A stretch of DNA of 64,000 nt. It comes from an uncultured Oscillospiraceae bacterium. GTDB lineage: Bacteria > Bacillota_A > Clostridia > Oscillospirales > Acutalibacteraceae. The stretch is taken from positions 27,341-91,340 of the forward strand of contig CAJUNS010000004.1 in assembly GCA_910587995.1 (NCBI GenBank). The letters are read 5' to 3'. A model generated the notes under the pieces. That model saw nothing but the letters and a program-made list of their open reading frames with translations. It did no database searches and had not been told where the DNA came from. The number at the start of each line of letters is the position of its first letter. Positions within the stretch are counted from its first letter, which is position 1. Made by a program: the position numbers and the translations under genes. This document shows positions 48,929 through 57,104 of this stretch, one piece after another.

Positions 48929-49419
48929 AGCACCAGACCCAGCAGGCCGTAGGACAAAAGACACATAATCACGTCCGCGATCAGCGTACCCAGAGCCACG
49001 GAGAGCATGGCGGACTTAAAGTCCATCTTCATCAGCGCCGCCGCCAGAGAGCCGGTCCAAGCGCCGGTGCCGGGCAGTGGAATCGCCACAAAAATCATTA
49101 AGCCCAAGGTTTTGTAGCGGTTGATTTTTTCAAACTTGCTGCGCCCCTTGGCCTCCATGCGGTCCACCAGCTTGACGAAGCGTGTGTTGCGCATCCAATC
49201 AAAAATTTTGTTGATGAACAACAAAATAAACGGCACAGGCAAAATGGTTCCCACAAGGCAAATGAAAAAGGCTGGCAGCATTTGCAGGTCCAACAGTTTG
49301 GCGGCTAAAATACCGCCCCGCAGCTCAATAACCGGCATCAGGGAGAGCAAAAACACTGTGAGCCCAGCAGGGATGGTCTGACTAAAAAGCTGAACGAGTA
49401 GTTCTACTAGATGTTCCAT
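48925..49419 (-). CDS. Small multidrug-export-type membrane protein
   Basis: 164 residues. PF06695-like: GLTVFLLSLMPVIELRGGILAA, a charged cytosolic loop, then MIFVAIPLPGTGAWTGSLAAAL. Four helices. Called a small multidrug export family, but transport has not been shown for most members. The start is chosen at the first ATG; only a weak AGGATGT lies upstream. First gene of a three-gene overlapping operon with the two flavoproteins. Confidence 0.85.
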   Translation of the reverse strand: MEHLVELLVQLFSQTIPAGLTVFLLSLMPVIELRGGILAAKLLDLQMLPAFFICLVGTILPVPFILLFINKIFDWMRNTRFVKLVDRMEAKGRSKFEKINRYKTLGLMIFVAIPLPGTGAWTGSLAAALMKMDFKSAMLSVALGTLIADVIMCLLSYGLLGLVL

Positions 49420-49569
49420 AGTTGTATTTATACATCCTTATCTGTTTTTTGGCAGCAAACAGCCGCTATTTTTCCTAACCCATGGTTTCACAAACCGGCG
49501 CGCCTATGTTTTTCGGAACCACATGCTGGCTCCGGTGTGGAAAAAGCGCACCCATTCCCAATCCGCTAT

Positions 49570-49598
49570 ATTGTACCACAATTTACTTGCTATTGCAA
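49570..49598 (-). promoter_or_regulatory. Promoter of the small-exporter and flavoprotein operon
   Basis: Minus strand TTGCAA, 17 bases, TACAAT. Its -35 box lies within the last codons of the deacetylase gene. Confidence 0.7.
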
Positions 49599-50423
49599 GT
49601 CTTTCTCCAGGTCTCCAAACCGGTATCCCAGGTCCTCCCATTTGCCCAGCAGCTCATCCAAAATCTCCCCGTTGGTTTGGGACGTGCTGTGCAGCAGCAC
49701 CACCGCGCCGGGATGAACCCGGGGCAGCAGCTTATCGTAAGCCTGCTGGGGCGTGGGCTGGTCGTTTTCGTACCAATCCACATAGGCCAGGCTCCAAAAA
49801 ACCGTCTTATACCCCAGCTTCTGGGCCATTTTCAGGTTGCTCTCGCAAAACTTCCCCTGGGGCGGCCGGTAGAGCTTGGGCATAGCGGTCCCGGTGATCT
49901 CCTGATAGAGCGCCTCGTTTTTCTCCAGCTCCGCCCGAAAGCTGGCCTCGTCCCCAATGGCCGACATGTCCGGGTGGCTGTAGGTGTGGTTGCCAACGGT
50001 GTGGCCCTCCTCCACCATGCGGCGGACCAAGTCCGGCTGGGTCTCAAAATAGTTGCCCACCAAAAAGAAAACAGCCTTAACATTGTGCTTTTTTAGGGCG
50101 TCCAATATTTTTTCTGTGCTGCCGTTTTCAAACCCCGCGTCAAAGGTCAGGTACAGCACCTTTTCCTCTGTTTCCATGCGGTAGACGCTGTCGAACCCGG
50201 CCAGATACTCCGCCGTGGCGTTGGCCACAGGCGGCTGGCCCTCCTGCTGGAAGCTCAGCCCCCAGTTGGTAACCTCCCCTGAGGCCGCCAGGGTTTTGGC
50301 AGCCTCCAAAGCCTCCCGCCCGCCTCCCAGCTCGTAAAGGGCGGCTAGGGAGAGAAGCAGCGCCACAGCCCCCAGGGCCAGCGTGGACCAGTGCTTTTTG
50401 AAAAAAGATTGATACTTGTTCAT
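49590..50423 (-). CDS. PdaA-like polysaccharide deacetylase
   Basis: 277 residues. Signal anchor (WSTLALGAVALLLSLAALYEL), then a NodB domain: YLTFDAGFENG (motif 1 with the first Asp kept and the second replaced by Ala, as is common in the PdaA clade), VGNHTYSHPDMS (metal His pair), RPPQGKF and VVLLHST. PdaA makes muramic delta-lactam in spore cortex; a role in cortex or cell-wall peptidoglycan is likely. GGGGGGAT lies before the ATG. Confidence 0.88.
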   Translation of the reverse strand: MNKYQSFFKKHWSTLALGAVALLLSLAALYELGGGREALEAAKTLAASGEVTNWGLSFQQEGQPPVANATAEYLAGFDSVYRMETEEKVLYLTFDAGFENGSTEKILDALKKHNVKAVFFLVGNYFETQPDLVRRMVEEGHTVGNHTYSHPDMSAIGDEASFRAELEKNEALYQEITGTAMPKLYRPPQGKFCESNLKMAQKLGYKTVFWSLAYVDWYENDQPTPQQAYDKLLPRVHPGAVVLLHSTSQTNGEILDELLGKWEDLGYRFGDLEKDLQ

Positions 50424-50511
50424 GGGTCATCCCCCCGTTTGGTACAAAATATGAGGACTTCCCGGCAGACAGAACCAAAGCCTTGATTTCTTTGGGAAGA
50501 TGCTGTATGAT

Positions 50512-50558
50512 TTCTGTAAGAAATTCCTGACGCTTTTGTAAGATTCAAAGGCTATACT
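50512..50558 (+). promoter_or_regulatory. Direct repeats overlapping the two-component operon promoter
   Basis: TTCTGTAAGA at 50512 and TTTTGTAAGA at 50534 are 22 bases apart, two helical turns, as for OmpR-family sites. The candidate -10 TATACT (50553-50558) has no decent -35 box, which fits activator dependence, possibly by the regulator encoded just downstream. Confidence 0.45.
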
Positions 50559-50648
50559 AATACATAAGGAAAGCTGGGAGCGGGACGCTGGGGCGGGAAG
50601 CTGCCGCCCACCCTGGCGCTTTCATTTTTTTGCCGGGAGGTTTTTTAT

Positions 50649-51353
50649 ATGGACAACGAGAGCAAAAACATCCTTGTGGTAGACGATGACCGGGAAATTG
50701 TGCGGGCCATTGCCCTCACTTTAGAGGCCGAGGGCTATACGGTCCTCAAGGCCTACGACGGTCTGGAGGCCCTGGACCTGGTCACCACCAAAAACATCCA
50801 TCTGGTCATCATTGACGTGATGATGCCCAAGCTGGACGGACTTTCCGCCATTATGCGCATCCGCGACGGAAAAAATCTGCCCATCATCGTCCTCTCCGCC
50901 AAAAGCGAGAACAGCGACAAGATTTTAGGCCTCTCCATGGGCGCGGACGACTATGTGACCAAGCCCTTTAACCCCATGGAGCTGGCCGCCCGGGTCAAGT
51001 CCCAGCTGCGGCGCTACACCAGCCTGGGGGACATTAACTCCCGGGGGGAAAACGTCATCCTCAACGGGCGGCTGCGCTTCAACCTGGACGAGCATGTGCT
51101 TTACGCGGACAACGAGCCCGTGAAGCTCACCGCTACGGAGACGAAAATTGTGGAACTGTTAATGCGCAACCCAGGCCGCATTTTTCCGGCGGAGGAGATC
51201 TACAGCAAAATCTGGAACGAGTCGGCCTATTCCACAGAGAACACGGTCATGGTACACATCCGGCGCATCCGGGAGAAGATTGAGATTAATCCCAGCGAGC
51301 CGGAATACTTAAAGGTGGTGTGGGGCATTGGATACAAATTTGAAAAGCACTGA
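50649..51353 (+). CDS. OmpR-family response regulator
   Basis: 234 residues. Receiver domain with the acidic pocket VVDDD, phospho-acceptor Asp56 in LVIIDVMMPKLDG, and Lys in DYVTKPFNPMEL; C-terminal winged helix LTATETKIVELLMRNPGRIF with HIRRIREKIE. GGGAGG lies eight bases upstream. Forms a pair with the overlapping kinase gene. Confidence 0.95.
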   Translation: MDNESKNILVVDDDREIVRAIALTLEAEGYTVLKAYDGLEALDLVTTKNIHLVIIDVMMPKLDGLSAIMRIRDGKNLPIIVLSAKSENSDKILGLSMGADDYVTKPFNPMELAARVKSQLRRYTSLGDINSRGENVILNGRLRFNLDEHVLYADNEPVKLTATETKIVELLMRNPGRIFPAEEIYSKIWNESAYSTENTVMVHIRRIREKIEINPSEPEYLKVVWGIGYKFEKH

Positions 51354-53031
51354 GCATCCCCGGCGCAACACCTTTGCGGGGCTGCTCTCCTGGGTCAGCC
51401 TGCTGCTGATTCTCTGCGCGGCCTGCTGCGCGGCTATTTTCTTCTTGATGGTGCTGGCTAATCCCCGCACCCTGGACTATGCCGCCAGCCACTTGCAGCA
51501 GTTCGCGGGAAGCCCCTCCCCCACCCTGCCTGATCTGGAAGGGGCCTTTGTAGAGGCCAAGCCCCACGAAGAGATGGTCTACACCCATACGGTGCAGATC
51601 ATCAGCGCCCTGGCCATTCTGCTGACAGCTTTGGTGCTGGTCTTCCTCTTCCGGCAGGACCGCTACGCCTTTGAGGAGATGGTCGCCCGGGGGCTGGGCC
51701 GGGTCTGGGTGGAGCTGAAGCTGGCCGCGCTGGTGATGATCCTGATGATGTGCATGACCGCCCTGGCCTGGGGCAGCGCGGCGGAAAAAGCCTTTGGCAT
51801 CACCATTGCCTGCGTGCTCACGGTCTACCTGCTGTGCCTGGACGTAAGCCGGAACCGGCGGTTTTTCGGGCACAACATCATCCACTCCGTCCTCGTCCGG
51901 GTAAACGATTACCACGGCATGACCACCTTTCAGCAGCGGGCGGTGCGGCGGGCCTACGCCACCATTGCCATTGTGCTGGCGTTAATCGTCCTGGGCGCGG
52001 CGGGCTTCGGCGTGGCCATGAACTTCCTCTATGGACACGAGGGCTATAGAAAGCTGGCCCTTGCCATCCCCCTTACCGCCGTTGTGGGCATTACCGGCAC
52101 GGTGTGGTGGTACATTCTGGCCCTCAAGCGGGACCTGTCGGACTGGAACCTTTTGATGGACCAGATCACCGAGATGTACGGCGGCGACCTGAACGCGGTG
52201 AACCATGTGCCCCCCACCTCCAACCTGTACGACTGCGCCATGCAGCTGAACATGATCCGCACCGGGGTGCAGAAGGCGGTAGAGGAGGGCACCAAAGCGG
52301 ACCGTACCAAAATTGAGCTGATTACCAACGTGTCCCACGACATTAAAACCCCTCTGACCTCCATCATCAGCTATGTGGAGCTGCTGAAAAAAGAGGACCT
52401 GCCCCCCGCGGCGGCGGATTATGTGAGCACCATCTCCCAAAAAGCCCAGCGGCTCAGCAGCATTGTGCAGGACGTGTTCGAGGTGAGCAAGGCGGCCACA
52501 GGGAACATCAGCCTAAACCTGGACGACCTGGACGTGGGGCGGCTGCTGCGGCAGACCTTTGTGGAGATGGAGGAGACCGTCCAGCGGTCCCAGCTCCAGT
52601 GGCGCATTGATATTCCGGAGGCCCCCATGCTCATCCACGCCGACGGCCAGCGGCTGTACCGGGTTTTTCAAAACCTCATCCGCAACTGCGCCCAGTACGC
52701 CCTGGAGGGCTCCCGAGTCTATGTAACTCTCTCCGCCCAGGCGGGGCTGGCCCAGGTAACCGTGCGCAATGTCTCCCGCACGGAGATTACCATGAACGGC
52801 GAGGACCTGACCGCCCGGTTCGTCCGGGGGGACCAGAACCGCACCACCGAGGGCAGCGGCCTGGGGCTCTCTATTGCCAAAAGCTTTACCGAGGCCTGCG
52901 GCGGGCACTTCTTTGTGCGCACCGACGGGGATCTGTTTATTGTGACGGTGCAGTTTTCTTTGGTGGAACCCAAAGAACCGGCGCTCTATTTAGAGCCGGA
53001 GGAAACAGCCTCCGCCGCGGCTCCGGACTAA
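51328..53031 (+). CDS. Membrane sensor histidine kinase
   Basis: 567 residues. About six helices in the N-terminal 265 residues (LLSWVSLLLILCAACCAAIFF, IISALAILLTALVLVFLF, LAALVMILMMCMTALAW and others), little extracellular domain. DHp has NVSHDIKTPLTSIISYVELL with His337; the ATPase domain follows (NLIRNCAQYAL, GSGLGLSIAK), with no clear intervening DxGxG. The TTG start overlaps the regulator gene by 26 bases. Ends near a P-loop kinase gene. Confidence 0.9.
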   Translation: MDTNLKSTEHPRRNTFAGLLSWVSLLLILCAACCAAIFFLMVLANPRTLDYAASHLQQFAGSPSPTLPDLEGAFVEAKPHEEMVYTHTVQIISALAILLTALVLVFLFRQDRYAFEEMVARGLGRVWVELKLAALVMILMMCMTALAWGSAAEKAFGITIACVLTVYLLCLDVSRNRRFFGHNIIHSVLVRVNDYHGMTTFQQRAVRRAYATIAIVLALIVLGAAGFGVAMNFLYGHEGYRKLALAIPLTAVVGITGTVWWYILALKRDLSDWNLLMDQITEMYGGDLNAVNHVPPTSNLYDCAMQLNMIRTGVQKAVEEGTKADRTKIELITNVSHDIKTPLTSIISYVELLKKEDLPPAAADYVSTISQKAQRLSSIVQDVFEVSKAATGNISLNLDDLDVGRLLRQTFVEMEETVQRSQLQWRIDIPEAPMLIHADGQRLYRVFQNLIRNCAQYALEGSRVYVTLSAQAGLAQVTVRNVSRTEITMNGEDLTARFVRGDQNRTTEGSGLGLSIAKSFTEACGGHFFVRTDGDLFIVTVQFSLVEPKEPALYLEPEETASAAAPD

Positions 53032-53070
53032 ATGGCCCCGCCGGATTATGTTTCAAAAGGAGGGTTTGAC

Positions 53071-53574
53071 ATGCCAAAGCTTATTATTCTGCGGGGCAAC
53101 TCCGGCAGCGGGAAAACCACCGTGGCCAAAGCCTTACAGGAAAAGTTTGGCCCCAACACCATGCTCCTCTCTCACGACATGGTCCGTATGCAGATTCTGC
53201 ATGTATGGAGCCGGGAGGGCGTGGAGAAATCTCTGCCCTTGATGATCCAGCTGCTGCGCTATGGGCGGCGGCACTCGGAGGCCACGATATTGGAGGGCAT
53301 CCTGCCCACGGCGGACTATCTTCCCTTATTCGAAGCCGCTGTAGAGGAATACGGGCCTCATATCTTTGCCTACTACTATGACCTGCCCTTTGAGGAGACC
53401 CTGCGCCGCCACCATACCAAGCCCAACCGGGATGCGTTTGGCGAAGCGGAGATGCGCCGCTGGTGGCTGGGAACAGATCTGCTGCCCAATATCCCGGAGA
53501 AAATTTTCACCCCGGAGCTGACTCTGGAAGAGGCGGTGGAGCGGATCTGCCGGGACATTGCGCTGGAGGCATAA
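53071..53574 (+). CDS. P-loop nucleotide kinase-like protein
   Basis: 167 residues. Walker A LRGNSGSGKTTVAKAL, then LLSHDMVRMQIL (an Asp near the acceptor), a P-loop-kinase lid with RRHHTKPNRDAFGEAEMRRWW. It resembles small-molecule or zeta-toxin-like kinases. It might phosphorylate a sugar, nucleoside or antibiotic, not known. AAAAGGAGGG lies six bases before the chosen ATG; an ATG 13 codons earlier, right after the kinase stop, is less likely. Confidence 0.8.
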   Translation: MPKLIILRGNSGSGKTTVAKALQEKFGPNTMLLSHDMVRMQILHVWSREGVEKSLPLMIQLLRYGRRHSEATILEGILPTADYLPLFEAAVEEYGPHIFAYYYDLPFEETLRRHHTKPNRDAFGEAEMRRWWLGTDLLPNIPEKIFTPELTLEEAVERICRDIALEA

Positions 53575-53578
53575 CAAC

Positions 53579-53620
53579 AAGAACCCCACTTGACACAGGC
53601 TTCAAGCGGGGTTCTTTCTA
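53579..53620. terminator. Intrinsic terminator
   Basis: GAACCCCACTTGA, loop, TTCAAGCGGGGTTC with one mismatch, followed by TTTCTAT on plus; the left flank has A-rich bases for the converging esterase gene. Confidence 0.75.
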
Positions 53621-53635
53621 TACCTCCATGCTGGA

Positions 53636-54622
53636 TTATTCAGCACATTCCAGTCCCAGTACTTCACCCAGCCAGGCTTTGGCCAACTGGGGCCAGATTT
53701 CTACCTGGCGGCAGTCCTTTTCCAGCTGGGCCCGGCAGGCTGGGTCCGCCTCCTGGGGCAGGGCGAAAAATCCGTCCAGGGCATGGGGAGCCACACCGGG
53801 AAGCGCGCCGGAACGGGCGGCCTCCCGCAGCTTTACCAGCTGCTCCGTGGTGTAGGGCTCCCCAAAGTCCGACCGGAGCCAGGCCTCATTGGCCAAAGCC
53901 AGCCCATGCTGGCCTTTGGTAAACACATGGTGGGCAAAGTCCACCCCAGCGGCCCGGCAGGCCTGGGCGAAGAGGTAACTGTTTTCTACCGGCACGGCCC
54001 CGTCCCCGGCGGTCTGCCAGAGGAAGCAGGGGGGCGTGCGGGGGCCCACATGGTTTTCCAGACTCATGTAGGCCAGGGCCTCGGGGGAGGCATCCGGGCC
54101 CAGCAGGTTTTCAAAGGAGCCCCGGTGGGCGTATTCCCCGGCGGTAATCACCGGGTAGCTGAGGATGGCCCCATCGGGCCGGTTGGAGAAAGCGGCGTAG
54201 GCCGGGTCCGGGTCCGGTACGTCCGGCCAGTGGACGCACAGGCTGGCGCAGAGGTGCCCCCCGGCGGAGAAGCCGCAGATGGCCAGCCGGTCCGGGTCGA
54301 TGTGAAACCCCGCGGCGTTTTTCCGCACAAAGCGCACCGCCCGGGACAAGTCCCCCAGAGGCTGCATCCCCAGAGGGGCGCTGCCCAGGGGGTTCACCGT
54401 GTAGGTTAAAACAAAGGCGTTATACCCAGCCTCATAAAAGCTTTCCGCCACAGGCCCGCCCTCGCTGGGGGCCACAAAGCAGTAAGCGCCCCCGGGCGCC
54501 ACCACCATGGCCGGGCGGGGCTTGGCGTCCGGGTGGACATAGCCCGTTAAAAAGGGCACAAAGCCGCCGGACATGGGGTAGGCATATTCGTTTTCCTGCC
54601 AGAGAATGTACTTTTCATGCAT
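53636..54622 (-). CDS. Alpha/beta-hydrolase, esterase type
   Basis: 328 residues. APGGAYCFVAPSEGG (oxyanion-hole region), GFSAGGHLCASL with the nucleophile Ser, TAGDGAVPVENS with the Asp and TKGQHGLALA with the His. Similar to BD-FAE-like and acetyl-xylan type esterases from gut bacteria. The C-terminal 60 residues beyond the catalytic His are of unknown purpose. AAGGGAG lies nine bases before the ATG. Confidence 0.85.
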   Translation of the reverse strand: MHEKYILWQENEYAYPMSGGFVPFLTGYVHPDAKPRPAMVVAPGGAYCFVAPSEGGPVAESFYEAGYNAFVLTYTVNPLGSAPLGMQPLGDLSRAVRFVRKNAAGFHIDPDRLAICGFSAGGHLCASLCVHWPDVPDPDPAYAAFSNRPDGAILSYPVITAGEYAHRGSFENLLGPDASPEALAYMSLENHVGPRTPPCFLWQTAGDGAVPVENSYLFAQACRAAGVDFAHHVFTKGQHGLALANEAWLRSDFGEPYTTEQLVKLREAARSGALPGVAPHALDGFFALPQEADPACRAQLEKDCRQVEIWPQLAKAWLGEVLGLECAE

Positions 54623-54764
54623 CAGAGAAAACTCCCTTCATCCAGCCGGTTGAAAAAACGTCATACAAACACGGCGAACCACCCCGGCCAAGCGGCCCCC
54701 TTTTTCATTATAGGGCCATTGGAAGGGTGGCGCAAGCCCTTTCCGGAAAAAATTTCTCCGAGTT

Positions 54765-54797
54765 TGAAACCTTTTCCCCCTCCCCCGCGCCTAATAG
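54765..54797 (+). promoter_or_regulatory. Probable ECF-sigma autoregulated promoter
   Basis: TGAAAC, 17 bases, then CGCCTAATA. This resembles ECF promoters of the SigV/SigW kind (TGAAAC ... CGTC). It lies 44 bases before the sigma-factor gene, and is therefore expected to be recognised by its own product. Confidence 0.6.
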
Positions 54798-54840
54798 GTG
54801 TAAAAGCTTTTAGAGACGTTCTGCAGAAAGGAGTGATTGC

Positions 54841-55374
54841 ATGCCGTTTGCTATGGAAAGGCTGGTGCGCAAGGCTCAATTCGGAGACAAAGAAGCGTTC
54901 ATCGCGCTGATGGAATCCCAGAAGCTGTCAATGAGCCGGGCCGCTCTGGCGGTTCTGCGCAACCAGGAGGACGCCGCCGACGCGGTGGCGGAAACCGTTA
55001 TGGAGGCCTTTGCCCAGCTGCACACCCTGCGCCAGCCGGCCTATTTCAAAACCTGGCTGACCCGGGCACTGATCTGCAACTGCTATGACATTCTGCGCCA
55101 GCGCCGGCGGTTTGTGCCTTTGGAGGATATTCCCGAGCCCGCCGGGGGCGAGCCGGACGACCAGGCTTTGGACGTGCGGGAAAGCCTTGCCGCTTTGGCG
55201 GAAAATGACCGGCTGGTGCTGACCCTGCACTATTTGGACGGCTTGAAGGTCAAGGAGATCGCCAAGGTTCTGGGGGTCAAAGAGGGGGCGGTAAAGTCCC
55301 GGCTGATGCGGGGACGGAACCGGCTGCAAAAAATATATTTGGAGAGAGAGGGGAATCCTTGTGAAGCAAAATAG
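54841..55374 (+). CDS. ECF-type RNA polymerase sigma factor
   Basis: 177 residues. Region 2 (DAADAVAETVMEAFAQL, TWLTRALICNCYDILRQRR) and region 4 (LTLHYLDGLKVKEIAKVLGVKEGAVKSRLMRGRNRL). It directs RNA polymerase to promoters such as the one before its own gene. AAAGGAG precedes the ATG. The DUF4179 gene overlaps its last 14 bases, the usual place for an anti-sigma factor. Confidence 0.93.
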   Translation: MPFAMERLVRKAQFGDKEAFIALMESQKLSMSRAALAVLRNQEDAADAVAETVMEAFAQLHTLRQPAYFKTWLTRALICNCYDILRQRRRFVPLEDIPEPAGGEPDDQALDVRESLAALAENDRLVLTLHYLDGLKVKEIAKVLGVKEGAVKSRLMRGRNRLQKIYLEREGNPCEAK

Positions 55375-57058
55375 AAACGCCCTGACTTATGAAATGCAAG
55401 CGGAGCTGGAACTTTGCGCCGTGCCGGAGGCCATTGAGCGCAAGCTGCGCCAGGTGTATGCCGGGCTGCCCGAAAAGGTTCCCGCCCGGAAAAGAATTCT
55501 GCCCCGGTGGGCGCAGCGCTCCCTGGCCACCGCCGCCAGCCTGGCCACCGCCTTCACGGTGCTGCTAGGCGTGAACGGGGCCAACCCCGCCCTGGCCGAG
55601 GGCCTGCCCTTTGTGGGCGGCATTTTCCAGAACATCAACCGGAAGTTTGTGCCCACGCAGAACCTGACGGAGGCCCAGCGGCGCGTCAGCGATATGGCTG
55701 TGCCTGTGGGGGAAAACCAGGAGACCAGCGTCACCGTGCCCGCCGGGGGAATGCTGGAAAAGCCCCTGACCGCCTCTTTGAAAGAGGTCTACTATGACGG
55801 CAGCTTCGTGTTCGCGGGGATTGAGTTCCAGATCGACGCGGACGACGACTACGTCAGCGAAAGGATGGGGCCTCATTACGATGTGCTCCTCAACGGCGAA
55901 AGCCAGATCGAGCACGGCGAGGACGGCATGGTGACCTATCAAAATGACAACGGCAGCGGCTTTGTGGACATGAGCCTCAGCGATATGATGACCCAGGTGG
56001 AGCGGGGCCGCTACATCACCCAGCGGGCCTTCCGGGTGCCGGACGCCCTGCAGGGGGCCGAGAGCCTGAACGTCAGTCTTTCCTTTGAGGGATTGGACAG
56101 CGAAAAGGCCGCTCTCAACTCCACCCCCTTCACCCTGGACTTTACCGCCCAAAAGACCGAGGCCAACATCCGTTCCATCCACTGCCAGGGCGCGGAAATG
56201 GGCGGCGTCCGGCTGCTTTCAGCCTACACCACCCCGGCGGCCACCTACATTGAGGTGGAATACCCCGGCCGCTATGTAAACCCCGCCACCGGGGCGGCCT
56301 TTGAGGACGGCATTGCCATCGGCTATTACGGCGCAAACGGGGGGGCCGTCCGCCTGTGCGCCACAGAGGCGGACCTGGGCAACGGCATGCTCCAGAAAAG
56401 ACTGGTGCTGGCCGGCCTGAAGGAAGACGAGAGCCGCAAAGTGGTCTGCTGGCTGCTTGACAAGAACGGCTCCGGCCGGTACGAAGCGGTGTTTATCCTC
56501 GACTTTGCCGCCGGCACCGTGGAGCTGGGCAGCGCGGAAGACGTGCAGGCCGCGCCGGTGTTCGACTATGCCTGCGGCGCGGAGGCCGTGAAGGCCCTGG
56601 CCGGCGGCGAATACGCCATAGAGAAGATCCATCTGGACCAGAATAAGCCCATGGTGTATCTCATGACCGGCGACAAGAAGCGGGACCTGCGCGTGGAGTT
56701 CTGGCAGGAGGGCGCCCGCGCCTGCACCGCCTATTCGGACGGGTATTCCTGGAGGGACGACGCGCTTTACTGGGAGTACTACAACCTAAAAAACGGCAGC
56801 TCGATGTCACGGGACGAGGACCGGTACGAGGGCACGGAGCACCGGCAGCACATGCTCTTCGTTCCCGAGCTCTATGTGTCCTTGGACCCCGGCCTGCCGG
56901 TTACCGTAAAGGTCTTCGATAAGGATTCCGGCGACGGGCTGCTGGCCCAGGAGGTAGCCCTGACCCAAAGCCAACTCCACAGCGAGCCCCAGCCCCTGGC
57001 GGAAGCCCCGCTGGACCAGGATGGCCTGGACGCGGTAAGCAGCGAATCTACTGAATAA
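55361..57058 (+). CDS. DUF4179 anti-sigma-type membrane protein
   Basis: 565 residues. Short cytosolic N-terminus (55 residues), one membrane helix (SLATAASLATAFTVLLGVNG), then a large outer domain with DUF4179-like RKFVPTQNLTEAQRRVSDMA and SFVFAGIEFQIDADDD. It likely holds the ECF sigma factor inactive and is cleaved or changes shape on a cell-surface signal (as known for RsiV); the signal here is unknown. Starts at a GTG behind GAGGGG. It ends at a strong terminator. Confidence 0.85.
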   Translation: MKQNRNALTYEMQAELELCAVPEAIERKLRQVYAGLPEKVPARKRILPRWAQRSLATAASLATAFTVLLGVNGANPALAEGLPFVGGIFQNINRKFVPTQNLTEAQRRVSDMAVPVGENQETSVTVPAGGMLEKPLTASLKEVYYDGSFVFAGIEFQIDADDDYVSERMGPHYDVLLNGESQIEHGEDGMVTYQNDNGSGFVDMSLSDMMTQVERGRYITQRAFRVPDALQGAESLNVSLSFEGLDSEKAALNSTPFTLDFTAQKTEANIRSIHCQGAEMGGVRLLSAYTTPAATYIEVEYPGRYVNPATGAAFEDGIAIGYYGANGGAVRLCATEADLGNGMLQKRLVLAGLKEDESRKVVCWLLDKNGSGRYEAVFILDFAAGTVELGSAEDVQAAPVFDYACGAEAVKALAGGEYAIEKIHLDQNKPMVYLMTGDKKRDLRVEFWQEGARACTAYSDGYSWRDDALYWEYYNLKNGSSMSRDEDRYEGTEHRQHMLFVPELYVSLDPGLPVTVKVFDKDSGDGLLAQEVALTQSQLHSEPQPLAEAPLDQDGLDAVSSESTE

Positions 57059-57063
57059 CAAGA

Positions 57064-57096
57064 AGGACCCCGCCGGTTTGGCGGGGTCCTTTTTGT
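57064..57096. terminator. Bidirectional intrinsic terminator
   Basis: Perfect 11-base-pair stem AGGACCCCGCC / GGCGGGGTCCT with loop GGTTT, then TTTTTG. Separates the ECF pair from the converging MATE gene. Confidence 0.9.
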
Positions 57097-57104
57097 GGCA
57101 AGGG

